NCBI GenBank assembly: GCA_937928545.1
Contig: CALGJQ010000033.1
Coordinates: forward strand, 1 to 64,000
Length of the DNA: 64,000 nt
DNA from: an uncultured Verrucomicrobiales bacterium
GTDB taxonomy: Bacteria > Verrucomicrobiota > Verrucomicrobiia > Verrucomicrobiales > Akkermansiaceae
Reading direction: 5' to 3'
In this document: positions 39,782 to 48,408 of the stretch, in pieces
Layout of the letters: every line of letters begins with the position of its first letter
How positions within the stretch are numbered: the first letter of the stretch is position 1
Made by a program: the position numbers and the translations under genes
Notes under the pieces: model-generated
What the model was told of the DNA's origin: nothing
The model's database searches: none
What the model saw: the letters and a program-made list of their open reading frames with translations, nothing else

Positions 39782-41662
39782 ATGGCCGACGAAAAAGACC
39801 GTAAAACTCTCGAAGAACGCCACCAGATGTCAGATCTGGAGCGCTTGCGTCACTCTTGTGCTCACGTGCTTGCGACGGCGGTTTCACGGATTTGGCCAGA
39901 TGCTCAGTTTGCGGCGGGTCCTCCGGTCGAAGGTGGCTTTTATTACGATGTCGATTTGAAGCACCGGATCTCGCCGGATGATTTTGCTCAGATCGAGGCC
40001 GAGATGAAGAAGGTGGTGAAGGAGAATGCGACATTTGAGCGCATGGTGGTTTCTCGCGATGAGGCGATGGCTTTGGCAAAATCTGGCCGTCTTGCTTCGG
40101 TGGCGGAGCGTGAGGTGGAGTCGGTTTTCAAAGTCGACTTGCTCAATGATATTCCTGAAGACGAGGAGATCTCGATCTTTAAGAATGGTGATTTTTGGGA
40201 TCTCTGTGCCGGACCTCACGTGGGGCGGACTGGAAACTGTAAGGCATTTAAAGTGATGTCGGTCGCCAGTGCCTTCTACAAAGGTGATAAGGATAAGCAG
40301 TCTCTTCAGCGGATTTACGGAACTTGTTTTAAGAACAAGACGATGCTCGATGAGCATTTGGAGCGTCTCGAAGAAGCGAAGAAGCGCGATCACCGTCGCC
40401 TGGGTAAGGAGATGAATCTCTTCACCTTCGACGAGACGGTGGGGCAGGGGCTTCCGCTGTGGAAGCCAAAGGGCGGGATCATTCGTCGTGAACTTCAGGA
40501 CTTCATCACCGAGGAGCTGGACAAGCAGGGTTATTTCCAAGTCTTCACGCCGCACATCGGAAAACTCGGGCTTTATAAAACGTCCGGCCACTTTCCTTAC
40601 TACGAGGATAGTCAATTTCCTCCGATCGTGGAGCGCGATGCCATCAAGCAACTCGCTGATGATGGGGCGAAATGTAGCGATCTTCTGAACTTCATCTCGA
40701 CGGGCGAAATCGAGGGCTTCCTCTTAAAGCCGATGAACTGCCCGCATCACATTAAAATCTTTGATAGCGAGCATCGTTCATACCGTGATCTTCCGGTGCG
40801 TTTGGCCGAGTTCGGGACGGTGTATCGTTGGGAGCAATCGGGTGAACTTGGCGGGCTGACCCGAGTGCGCAGTTTTACGCAAGATGATGCCCACCTTTTC
40901 TGCACGCCTGAGCAAGTTGGCGAAGAGATTCAAGGCTGCCTTGGACTGGTGAAAAAGGTCCTCAGTACTCTCGGCATGACCGACTATGGAGTGCGGCTTT
41001 CTCTGCGTGATCCCGATAGCGATAAATACGTCGGTGATCCTGAAAATTGGGATAAGGCTGAAGCGGCTCTGCGTGAAGCGGTCGAGACTCTAGGAGTCGA
41101 ATATACCGAGGAACCAGGCGAAGCTGCTTTCTACGGACCGAAGATCGACTTTGTGGTGAAGGATGTGATTGGCCGTGATTGGCAACTTGGAACAGTGCAG
41201 GTGGACTACAATCTTCCGGAGCGTTTTGACCTCAGCTACGTCGGTTCTGACAACAAATCTCATCGTCCCGTCATGATCCATCGCGCGCCCTTCGGTTCTC
41301 TGGAGCGCTTTGTGGGCCTTTTGATCGAGCACTTCGAAGGGAAGTTCCCAACATGGCTCGCTCCTGAGCAGGTGCGGGTGTTGCCTATCTCGGAGAAGTT
41401 CGAGGCTGAAGCCAATGAACTCGCCAAACAACTCGCGGAAGCGGGAGCGCGCGTCACGGTAGACCACGCGGGGGACAAGATCGGGGCTAAGATTCGACTT
41501 GCCCGCATGGAGCGCATTCCTTATCTTGCCGTTCTAGGAGCGCGCGAAGTGGAAGAAAAATCCGTAAGCGTGCGCCATCGAGATCAAGGCGATCTCGGCA
41601 GTATTCCCACGAATGACTTTGTCAGTAAGATTTCCCAAGACATCTCTAGTCGCTCTCTTTGA
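39782..41662 (+). CDS. thrS: threonyl-tRNA synthetase lacking the TGS domain
   Basis: ThrRS charges tRNA-Thr. The ATG at 39782 (626 residues) is preferred over a TTG at 39743. The N-terminus begins almost at once with the editing domain (HSCAH and DLCAGPH carry its His/Cys zinc-type residues), so the TGS domain of about 60 residues in E. coli ThrRS is missing. The class II catalytic core follows with MNCPHH (MNCPGH in E. coli), motif 2 FGTVYRWEQSGELGGLTRVRSF and motif 3 HRAPFGSLERFVGLLIEH, then an anticodon-binding domain. A segment of about 25 residues before MNCPHH (ERDAIKQLADDGAKCSD) is longer than in E. coli. infC lies about 140 bases downstream. Confidence 0.96.
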   Translation: MADEKDRKTLEERHQMSDLERLRHSCAHVLATAVSRIWPDAQFAAGPPVEGGFYYDVDLKHRISPDDFAQIEAEMKKVVKENATFERMVVSRDEAMALAKSGRLASVAEREVESVFKVDLLNDIPEDEEISIFKNGDFWDLCAGPHVGRTGNCKAFKVMSVASAFYKGDKDKQSLQRIYGTCFKNKTMLDEHLERLEEAKKRDHRRLGKEMNLFTFDETVGQGLPLWKPKGGIIRRELQDFITEELDKQGYFQVFTPHIGKLGLYKTSGHFPYYEDSQFPPIVERDAIKQLADDGAKCSDLLNFISTGEIEGFLLKPMNCPHHIKIFDSEHRSYRDLPVRLAEFGTVYRWEQSGELGGLTRVRSFTQDDAHLFCTPEQVGEEIQGCLGLVKKVLSTLGMTDYGVRLSLRDPDSDKYVGDPENWDKAEAALREAVETLGVEYTEEPGEAAFYGPKIDFVVKDVIGRDWQLGTVQVDYNLPERFDLSYVGSDNKSHRPVMIHRAPFGSLERFVGLLIEHFEGKFPTWLAPEQVRVLPISEKFEAEANELAKQLAEAGARVTVDHAGDKIGAKIRLARMERIPYLAVLGAREVEEKSVSVRHRDQGDLGSIPTNDFVSKISQDISSRSL

Positions 41663-41801
41663 TGAGCGGCCTTTATCCAACCGTATTATGTCGGTATGAG
41701 AGATGACTCTTGCATGCGCCTCAATTCAGGCGACATTCCTTCTAGAGGTTCCATAGTTTTATCTATGAGAAAATCAGAACCAACCACAACCCGCTAAGAC
41801 C

Positions 41802-42482
41802 ATAGCTAAGAAAAAGAAGAAGTTCAAAAGAGCACGTCGGGATATGACCCGGGTGAACGATCGTATTCGTGCTCCTAAAGTCCGCGTTGTTTACGGCGAG
41901 GATAGTCAACAGCTTGGCGTCATGACGCCACAGGAGGCGATTGAAAAAGCCAAGTCAGTTGGGCTCGACCTTGTCGAGATCGCGGCCAAGGCAGATCCTC
42001 CAGTTTGCCGCATTGTCGACTACGGAAAGTATAAGTACGAGCAGTCTAAGCTTAAGAAGACTTCCAAGAGCAAGGGTCCGGTGAAGATGAAGGAGGTGAA
42101 ATTCCGCGTCCGGACCGAAGAGCATGACTACAACATTAAGTGTGCTCGCGCCGAGAAATTCCTCGATGAGGGGAACAAGGTGCGCGTTCAGTTGCAGTTC
42201 CGTGGTCGTGAAAATGCGCACCGTGATATCGGTTTTGTCGTAATGGATCGGGTTAAGGAAGATCTTGCCGGAATGTCTCATGTTGATATGGCTCCTAAGC
42301 TTGCTGGACGTGCGATTGGAATGGTGCTTTCACCGATTCCTCCCGAGAAGCGCGTGCGTAAGTTCATGCTTTCTCACGGAGAACTCATTCACGAAGACGA
42401 GGCTAAGGATCACGAATTCGATGATTCGGATGAGATCGAGCAGGCCGAGGTCGATGACGCACCTGAGGGTGGAGAGGAATAA
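41802..42482 (+). CDS. infC: translation initiation factor IF-3 with a probable AUA start codon
   Basis: IF-3 keeps ribosomal subunits apart and proofreads initiation. The IF3-N domain (RVNDRIRAPKVRVVYGED; ARKADPPVC-like AAKADPPVCRIVDYGKYKYEQ) and IF3-C domain (VKFRVRTEEHDYNIKCARAEKFLDEGNKV, FRGRE) are complete, and an acidic tail follows. The first ATG (41844) would begin only two residues before the core RVND. The frame stays open upstream and reads AKKKKKFKRARRD, the Lys/Arg-rich leader typical of related IF-3s, right after an ATA codon at 41802; no ATG, GTG or TTG is available in that stretch. infC often uses AUU or AUA because IF-3 represses such starts. A 226-residue product is therefore likely. 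rpmI and rplT do not follow. Confidence 0.92.
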   Translation: MAKKKKKFKRARRDMTRVNDRIRAPKVRVVYGEDSQQLGVMTPQEAIEKAKSVGLDLVEIAAKADPPVCRIVDYGKYKYEQSKLKKTSKSKGPVKMKEVKFRVRTEEHDYNIKCARAEKFLDEGNKVRVQLQFRGRENAHRDIGFVVMDRVKEDLAGMSHVDMAPKLAGRAIGMVLSPIPPEKRVRKFMLSHGELIHEDEAKDHEFDDSDEIEQAEVDDAPEGGEE

Positions 42483-42503
42483 TATCTCCATTCTGATTTC
42501 CTA

Positions 42504-43154
42504 ATGCTGATCCTCTTCGATATCGACTGCACACTCGTCGATACCGGCGGGGCGGGCATGGGCGCGCTCAATGAGGCTGCTTTAGAGATCTTTGGGAGCG
42601 AAGGCCCACCGCTTGATCTCGCTGGCAGCACTGATAGCGGAATCGTCCGGGGGCTTTTTGAGCACTTCCAATTGCCCTATGACGAGGTTTTGGAGGAAAA
42701 GTTCTATCAATGCTACCTACCCAAGTTGCAGCGAAATCTGGATGATGCCTCTTTTGGGGGACGAGTCTTGGCTGGAGCTGAAGAGCTTTTAAATTCACTC
42801 GAAGATGATGGCCATACCTTGGGTTTGATGACCGGAAATATCGAGAGGGGAGCGGTGATCAAGTGTGCGCACTACGGGCTTAGTGAGCATTTTGGTTTTG
42901 GTTCATACGGTGATGATCATTGGGATCGGAATCGGCTGGGCCCGATCGCCCTCGCGCGAGCTGAAGCGGCGACGGGGAAAAATTTTCAGCCAGACGAGAT
43001 CCTCGTCATTGGTGATACCCCAAAAGATGTCGCCTGTGCTCATGCCTTTGGAGTGAAGTGCGTGGCGGTGGCGACGGGAGCCTTCAATGAGGATCAGCTT
43101 GCCGCTTGCGAAGCTGATCGTGTCATCAGTAATCTCGTCGGCTTTGAGATCTAG
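42504..43154 (+). CDS. HAD-family phosphatase (phosphoglycolate-phosphatase-like)
   Basis: The 216-residue protein is a haloacid-dehalogenase-type hydrolase. Motif I is FDIDCTLVD (nucleophile Asp6, acid Asp8), motif II is GLMTGN, and motif III/IV is ILVIGDTPKDVACAHAFG. The cap is a small helical insert after motif I, as in phosphoglycolate phosphatases. It lies 21 bases after infC and is probably cotranscribed. Its stop overlaps the stop of the opposing ankyrin-transpeptidase gene by 4 bases. The substrate cannot be fixed. Confidence 0.88.
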   Translation: MLILFDIDCTLVDTGGAGMGALNEAALEIFGSEGPPLDLAGSTDSGIVRGLFEHFQLPYDEVLEEKFYQCYLPKLQRNLDDASFGGRVLAGAEELLNSLEDDGHTLGLMTGNIERGAVIKCAHYGLSEHFGFGSYGDDHWDRNRLGPIALARAEAATGKNFQPDEILVIGDTPKDVACAHAFGVKCVAVATGAFNEDQLAACEADRVISNLVGFEI

Positions 43155-44992
43155 TCGCGAATCGTGACTCGATCACCGATCTTGGTCTGTCCCCAAAAGT
43201 ATTTCGCAACGGACATGGGAAGGCGGATGCAACCGTGCGAGGCATAGCGTGAGCCGGTGTATCCTTCGTGAAAACCAATGGGGCTACAGCTAAAGCGCTG
43301 GAAGTAGGGCATGTCAGCATCTCGGTAGATGTTGGAGACTTTGTTCTTCGTCTTGTCAGTGATGACGTAATTCCCGGTGGGGGTACGGAAGCCCTTTTGT
43401 CCGGAGGAAACTCGCGAGGTCTTCTTCAGCTTTCCGCCACTGTAGTAGTAAACTTTCTGTTCGGAGAGATCGATAATGAAGTTCCTGACCTGCCTTTCAT
43501 CTTCATGGGGAACGCCGATAAGGACTTGTTGCATTTTGACGTCGCCATTTGCGGCGGCCATCTGAATAGGGTAGACCTTGTTTTTGGTGCTCGAGAATTT
43601 GTCTGTTCCAAGTTCGAGGAGGCGCTGGACGACTGTCAATTGACGACGCATGACCGCTGCGTGAATCGGTTTGAGTTGGCGCTCATTACGGCAATACCAA
43701 TCAAAGAGCCCCTTGCGTGAGAAGAGGTCTCGGAATTCCTCGCTGACGGGGAATACCATCTCGGAATCCAATTTTGGTTTCGTCTCGTGGGTGAGCATGG
43801 CGAGAGCGACTTCCTCCTGACCGGCGGCGATCGCGGTCACGAGTGGTTTTTGGCCTTCTGCTCCGAGGATTTCTAGTGAGGCACCGGATGAGATGAGTTT
43901 TTCGACCACCTCGACATTGCCTCTTTTAATCATCGTGAAAAGGGGAGTTTCATTTCCAACGACTTCGTTCGGATCGGCACCACGGTCCAAAAGGCCGGTC
44001 ATGATTTCGTAGTTCTTCAGTCCCATCGCCAATCCGAGGCAGCCCGAGACTGATTCGACTCTCGGGAGAAGCAATTGTTGTGCTCCGGGAAATTCTTGAG
44101 AAATTGCGGCCTGCATCGGGCGTAGGCCTCCTAAATTTGCAGTTTCGATATCGGCATTGTTTTTAATGAGCGAGGCAATGATGGCTTCGGCGTCACTTTC
44201 TTCCATGCCGTATTCTTGCCATCTCAAGATTGTCTCGTGAACCAGGGGTTCGCCAGATGGGGTGGGTGCATTTGGGTTGGCGCCTTCTTCGAGGAGATCA
44301 ATGACGAGGTCTGCGCGGCCCATGCGCAGGGCTTTTGAAGTTAGAGCTTCGCCGTCAGCCATGCTACCGTCGGCCTTTGCTCCGGCATGCAAGAAACGTT
44401 GCACCCATGGGGTGTTGCCGTCACGGATGGATCGAGCAAGGGGACTTTCGCCATCGGTGCCTTTGACGTTTGTCTGGGCTCCGTGGTCGAGGAGAAAGCC
44501 GAGATCATCCCAGCGTTGGGCATCATAGTAGTTCACCACAGCGACTTCGGGGCCGACCATGAAATCAACTTCGGCATCTCGCTCCACTAACCAGGTGGCA
44601 AGGTTTCCGTCTTCCTTTTCTAAGGCGTACCACATGGGGACAAGTCCACCTCCGTCAGTCTCGTTGATGGGGAGGCCATACTTTTCGATGACGGGAAGGA
44701 CCTCTCGTTGATCGGCATGGAGTGCTAGGTGCAGAGGGGTTTTTCCGGTCTCGTCAGCTTCGAAAAAATTGACCTTGGCGCGGCCGAGCATCTCAAGGAT
44801 CTCGGTTTCGCCTTTTATGGCAGCTTCGCGGACTCGTTCAGGAGTCGGGGGGATTTCTAGCTTCTTTAGCTCACGCAAGGCCACAGCTGGGTCCTCGAAG
44901 AAGCCTTGGCGCTTCATGATGAGCAAAATTGAGAGCACTCCAACAAGGAGGGCCAAGAAGATCAGGGTTTTTAGTTGCCTACTCTTTTTCAC
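43151..44992 (-). CDS. membrane-anchored ankyrin-repeat protein fused to an L,D-transpeptidase (YkuD) domain
   Basis: L,D-transpeptidases form 3-3 peptidoglycan crosslinks or attach proteins to peptidoglycan. The 613-residue protein (GTG start at 44992) has one N-terminal membrane helix (about 9-27). A series of about ten ankyrin-like repeats follows (about 55-500; GKTPLHLALHAD, GESPLARSIRDGN, NETPLFTMIKRGN, LKPIHAAVMRRQ). The C-terminal YkuD domain (about 505-612) has the catalytic HxxxxxxxxxxxSHGCIRLP pattern with His575, His586 and Cys588. The helix orientation puts the repeats and enzyme in the periplasm. The repeats may hold the enzyme against another envelope protein. It lies 47 bases after lptB on the same strand. 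Confidence 0.9.
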   Translation of the reverse strand: MKKSRQLKTLIFLALLVGVLSILLIMKRQGFFEDPAVALRELKKLEIPPTPERVREAAIKGETEILEMLGRAKVNFFEADETGKTPLHLALHADQREVLPVIEKYGLPINETDGGGLVPMWYALEKEDGNLATWLVERDAEVDFMVGPEVAVVNYYDAQRWDDLGFLLDHGAQTNVKGTDGESPLARSIRDGNTPWVQRFLHAGAKADGSMADGEALTSKALRMGRADLVIDLLEEGANPNAPTPSGEPLVHETILRWQEYGMEESDAEAIIASLIKNNADIETANLGGLRPMQAAISQEFPGAQQLLLPRVESVSGCLGLAMGLKNYEIMTGLLDRGADPNEVVGNETPLFTMIKRGNVEVVEKLISSGASLEILGAEGQKPLVTAIAAGQEEVALAMLTHETKPKLDSEMVFPVSEEFRDLFSRKGLFDWYCRNERQLKPIHAAVMRRQLTVVQRLLELGTDKFSSTKNKVYPIQMAAANGDVKMQQVLIGVPHEDERQVRNFIIDLSEQKVYYYSGGKLKKTSRVSSGQKGFRTPTGNYVITDKTKNKVSNIYRDADMPYFQRFSCSPIGFHEGYTGSRYASHGCIRLPMSVAKYFWGQTKIGDRVTIRD

Positions 44993-45039
44993 GTTAAATG
45001 GGGGGGAGGTGGAAATAAGTATAAACGCTTTTTTGGAAG

Positions 45040-45795
45040 CTAAAAGCGGAAGTCTGCGCCAAAATAAAGGCGTCGGGCCGTTTCATCATTGACGAGTTCG
45101 TCAGAGGAGCCCTCGATCATGACCTTTCCTTCGACCAGAAGGGAGGCGCGATCTACGATTTCGAGCGTTTCTCTGACTTGGTGATCGGTGATGAGGATGG
45201 AAAGACCGTCCTGATCACGGAGTTCACGAATGATTTTATGAATCTCTTGAACCGCGATGGGATCAATGCCGACGAAGGGTTCATCGAGCAAAAGGAGCTT
45301 GGGTTCGGTGCAGAGGCAGCGAGCGAGAGAGAGGCGGCGTTTTTCTCCTCCAGAGAGGGCGAGGGCGAGAGACTTGCGGACGTGCTGGATGCCGAAGCGC
45401 TCGAGGAGTTCGTCGGCTTTGGCATTTCGGTCACGGCGTGAAAGGCCTCTCCGGGTTTCGAGGACGGCGAGGAGATTGTCTTCGACACTGAGCTTGCGAA
45501 AGATGGATTCTTCCTGAGGAAGGTAGCCCATGCCGCGCTGGGCGCGTTTGTGCATGGGGAGACGGGTGATTTCTTGTCCTTGAAAGCAGACGCGCCCGTG
45601 ATCGGGACGCACAAGTCCGGCGACCATGTAGAAGGTGGTTGTTTTGCCAGCTCCGTTTGGTCCGAGAAGGCCGACGATTTCGCCTGGGTTCACTTGCAGG
45701 CGCACCTCATCGACAACGCGGCGACCCCCGTACGATTTTTGCAGGCCTGCAACATCGAGCAAAGGCTCGGTAGATGAATGAGAAGCGGAACTCAT
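45040..45795 (-). CDS. lptB: LPS export ABC transporter ATP-binding protein LptB
   Basis: LptB powers the LptB2FG transporter that extracts LPS from the inner membrane. The 251-residue protein has Walker A GPNGAGKT (45-52), Q-loop LPQEES, signature LSGGEKRR (148-155) and Walker B LLLLDEPFVGIDP with the catalytic Glu172, then the switch His in LITDHQVRET. FVGIDP and the tail match LptB rather than other ABC ATPases. The gene directly abuts the lptA/C-like gene. LptF/G genes are not in the window. Confidence 0.95.
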   Translation of the reverse strand: MSSASHSSTEPLLDVAGLQKSYGGRRVVDEVRLQVNPGEIVGLLGPNGAGKTTTFYMVAGLVRPDHGRVCFQGQEITRLPMHKRAQRGMGYLPQEESIFRKLSVEDNLLAVLETRRGLSRRDRNAKADELLERFGIQHVRKSLALALSGGEKRRLSLARCLCTEPKLLLLDEPFVGIDPIAVQEIHKIIRELRDQDGLSILITDHQVRETLEIVDRASLLVEGKVMIEGSSDELVNDETARRLYFGADFRF

Positions 45796-47193
45796 TTACT
45801 CCTTATCCGGATTGAGGACCCCGACTTTGAAATTGCCCTTGCTGAACTGAACGGTGATGTCCGATTTGGTGGGATCCAGTGCTTCCTTAATGTTTACGAT
45901 GATCCAGGCGTCCTTGGTGGTGGAGTCTCCGCGAATGACGGGGTCTTCTAATTTTTTGTCTCGGGGGTCACCTTGGATGAAAGAGATGTTGTTTCCTCGC
46001 AGGGTGATGACGCCTTCCTTCTTTGGGTTTTTCGGATCGGCCTCAAAGAGAGCGCGGTCTCCTCGAAGAAAGAATTTTTTGCCCTCTTTATCGGTTCCCT
46101 CGAGGCGGATTTCACCGTTGGCGGTGACCTGTTTCAAGTCGCCAAAGCCTCCGAAGCTTTTGAGGGGGGAGTCGTCTTCTTTATCTTCTTCCTTCTTTCC
46201 TTTTTTCGGAGCCGGAGGATTGAAGATCGCCTTTAGGTCTTTGTTGCAGGTCATCTTGAGGCCCATGCCTTCCACTTTGATATTGCCGAAGTAGGCGACT
46301 TCCAGTGCTTCGCTATCAAAGTAGGCACCGTTATCAAATTCGATGGAAATATCGTCAGGGCCGAACTCGAAAGGTTCGTCGAAGGGGTCTGGTTCTTTGA
46401 CGGGCGGGTCCGCAATTTGGGTGAGGAGTTCTGTTTTACCCACGGTGAGAAGATACTCCGCAACTCGTTTGGCCAAGGCGGCGTCAATGAGTTCAGCGGC
46501 TGCAAATTTTTCGTCGGCATTGATTTCTGGGATCTCTTTTGGGGCGACCGCTTTCTCGAAGTTTTCGAGATGCTCAGGATCAATTTCGGGGGGGGCTGCG
46601 ATGAGCATTTGCATGGCAGCGCTGAGGGGGAGGAGAGGGCGGAGGTTCATGGTGGTTTCGTTTTTTTTCGGTAAAGTGAAGCGGGTGACTCCGGGGCCTA
46701 AGAAGAGGCCTTGTCCAGTTTTGAGGGTGAAAATGGCTCCGTTTGAGCGAGCGGCGAATTTGTCGTTAGCACCTCTCATGATGAGGGCACCGGTGGTTTC
46801 AAGTTGTTCGTCTTTGACGTGAAATTTAGCGGCCGGAATCGTGGTCGTGCTGCGGACAAGACCTTTTTTGTCAAAGAGCCAGAGTTTGAGTCCTTTGCCT
46901 TTGAGGAACTGAACTTCGGTGGAGTCGAGTTCTGGGTTGAGGTCAGGATCTGCTCCTTCAACTCTCATTTCCTTGGCGGTAAGGAGTGAGATGGGGCGCT
47001 TGTTTTTTCCAAAGTAAGGGAGCGTGACGTCTGAGATGACCGCGCCGAGAGGGATTCGGAAGCGCACGTCTTCGTTCTCTTTCCCCTCTTTCAGTTTTTG
47101 ATCTTCGTTAGGAGACAAGGGGAGAACTTCCTCCTGTCCCGCGAGGGGAAGAAGAGAGCTCGTAAGAAAGAGAAGAGGAATTCGCAAATTCAT
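45796..47193 (-). CDS. periplasmic LPS-transport protein, LptA/LptC-like fusion
   Basis: The 465-residue protein has a signal peptide (about 1-19, SLLPLAGQ). Its N-terminal half (about 40-190) resembles an OstA-type beta-jellyroll (RFRIPLGAVISDVTLPYFGK, KDEQLETTGALIMRG), and its C-terminal part (about 280-460) a second one (ISIEFDNGAYFDSEALEVAYFGN, TANGEIRLEGTDKEGKKFFLRGD, GVITLRGNNISFIQGDP). LptA and LptC are usually separate 160-200-residue proteins that form the periplasmic bridge. A single chain with two such modules between kdsA and lptB suggests it serves as both. A Lys/Glu-rich loop near 340 is low complexity. The start overlaps the kdsA stop by 4 bases. Confidence 0.75.
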   Translation of the reverse strand: MNLRIPLLFLTSSLLPLAGQEEVLPLSPNEDQKLKEGKENEDVRFRIPLGAVISDVTLPYFGKNKRPISLLTAKEMRVEGADPDLNPELDSTEVQFLKGKGLKLWLFDKKGLVRSTTTIPAAKFHVKDEQLETTGALIMRGANDKFAARSNGAIFTLKTGQGLFLGPGVTRFTLPKKNETTMNLRPLLPLSAAMQMLIAAPPEIDPEHLENFEKAVAPKEIPEINADEKFAAAELIDAALAKRVAEYLLTVGKTELLTQIADPPVKEPDPFDEPFEFGPDDISIEFDNGAYFDSEALEVAYFGNIKVEGMGLKMTCNKDLKAIFNPPAPKKGKKEEDKEDDSPLKSFGGFGDLKQVTANGEIRLEGTDKEGKKFFLRGDRALFEADPKNPKKEGVITLRGNNISFIQGDPRDKKLEDPVIRGDSTTKDAWIIVNIKEALDPTKSDITVQFSKGNFKVGVLNPDKE

Positions 47194-48011
47194 GAGTCAG
47201 GATGGGCCGCGCGGTGGACCGCTAGAAGTCGTTTGAGCACTTCTTCGATCTCTGAGAGAGGGATTTGATTGGGTCCATCGGAGAGAGCCTTGGAGGGATC
47301 TTCATGAACTTCCATAAAGACTCCGTCGACTCCAGCGGCGACCGCACAGCGAGCGAGAACGGGAGCGAGAACTCCGTCGCCCCCGGTCGTTCCGCCGTCA
47401 CCCCCGGGGCGTTGGACGGAATGAGTGGCATCGAAAATGACGGGAACGCCTTGCTCTCTCATCCAGGGGAGTGAGCGCATGTCGGCGACTAAATTATTGT
47501 AGCCGAAGGTGGAGCCACGCTCGGTGATCGCGAATTGCTGGCAGTCGAAGTGCTCCATTTTTCCAATGATGGGCTTAATGTCCCAAGGGGCGAGGAATTG
47601 CCCTTTCTTCACGTTGACGGGGCGTCCGCTTTTGGCGGCTGCGGCAAGAAGATCGGTTTGACGACACAGAAAAGCGGGAATTTGGAGGAGGTCGATGGTC
47701 TTGGCGGCAACGTCGATTTCTTCGGGAGTGTGAACATCGGTGGTCACGGGCACGCCGAGTTCTTTGCCGATCTCGCCAAGAATACGGCAGCCTTCTTCGA
47801 CTCCCGGGCCACGATATGAGTCAACGGAAGTGCGGTTGGCTTTGTCGTAGGAGGCTTTGAAGACCCATTTGATTTCGAGGCGATCGGCAATTTCTTTCAG
47901 AGCGCGAGCCATACGCCAAGCGAAGTCCTCATCTTCTAATCCGCAAGGGCCAAGGATGAAAAAAGGATCTCCTGATCCGACGGTGAAATCTCCAAGTTGA
48001 AAGGTCTTCAT
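47190..48011 (-). CDS. kdsA: 3-deoxy-8-phosphooctulonate synthase (KDO-8-P synthase)
   Basis: KdsA condenses phosphoenolpyruvate with arabinose 5-phosphate to form KDO-8-phosphate, the precursor of the LPS inner-core sugar. The 273-residue protein is full length, with GPCGLED (GPCVIES in E. coli), VFKASYDKANRTS, TDVHTPEE, GQFLAPWD and FDATHSVQRPG. It overlaps the DUF1844 gene and the lptA/C-like gene by 4 bases each. The operon links LPS sugar synthesis with export. Confidence 0.96.
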   Translation of the reverse strand: MKTFQLGDFTVGSGDPFFILGPCGLEDEDFAWRMARALKEIADRLEIKWVFKASYDKANRTSVDSYRGPGVEEGCRILGEIGKELGVPVTTDVHTPEEIDVAAKTIDLLQIPAFLCRQTDLLAAAAKSGRPVNVKKGQFLAPWDIKPIIGKMEHFDCQQFAITERGSTFGYNNLVADMRSLPWMREQGVPVIFDATHSVQRPGGDGGTTGGDGVLAPVLARCAVAAGVDGVFMEVHEDPSKALSDGPNQIPLSEIEEVLKRLLAVHRAAHPDS

Positions 48012-48304
48012 GCTTCGGGGGGATCTTCGTGAGAGGCGGAGACTTCGTCGAATAGTTTTCGCAGATTTTCGACGGCGAGGTTCAGGAGTTTTTCTTCAGA
48101 CGAGTTGAGGTTCCCTGTTGTTTTATCGGAAAGCATTTCCAGCGAATCGACGACGCTTTTGGCAGCGCGAAGATTCACGCTGGGTTCGCCCGTGGCGGGA
48201 TTTGGGATTTTGCCGAGGAAAAGGCCGCCATTTTGGGCCTGAAAGTAGACGAAAGCAGCGAAACGTGGGTCCGGTGCTTCAGTTTCAGGAGAAGAATCAC
48301 TCAT
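48008..48304 (-). CDS. DUF1844-family protein
   Basis: The 98-residue acidic, cytoplasmic protein contains the DUF1844 core (AAFVYFQAQNGGLFLGKIP, NLRAAKSVVDSLEMLSDKT, LLNLAVENLRKLFDEV). The family is short, helical and without a known role; it occurs widely in Planctomycetes, Acidobacteria and Verrucomicrobia. Being first in the kdsA-lpt operon with a 4-base overlap suggests a role tied to LPS synthesis or simple cotranscription. A divergent surface-protein gene starts 105 bases away. Confidence 0.85.
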   Translation of the reverse strand: MSDSSPETEAPDPRFAAFVYFQAQNGGLFLGKIPNPATGEPSVNLRAAKSVVDSLEMLSDKTTGNLNSSEEKLLNLAVENLRKLFDEVSASHEDPPEA

Positions 48305-48408
48305 GTGGGAGCAGGGTATCGGAGAGAGCGGGTTAGCTCAAGGGTGGCTTTCTTTTTCACTGGCGGAAATCTTCGACTGGACGGCCTTTGGGATGGGGGT
48401 TAACTTAA

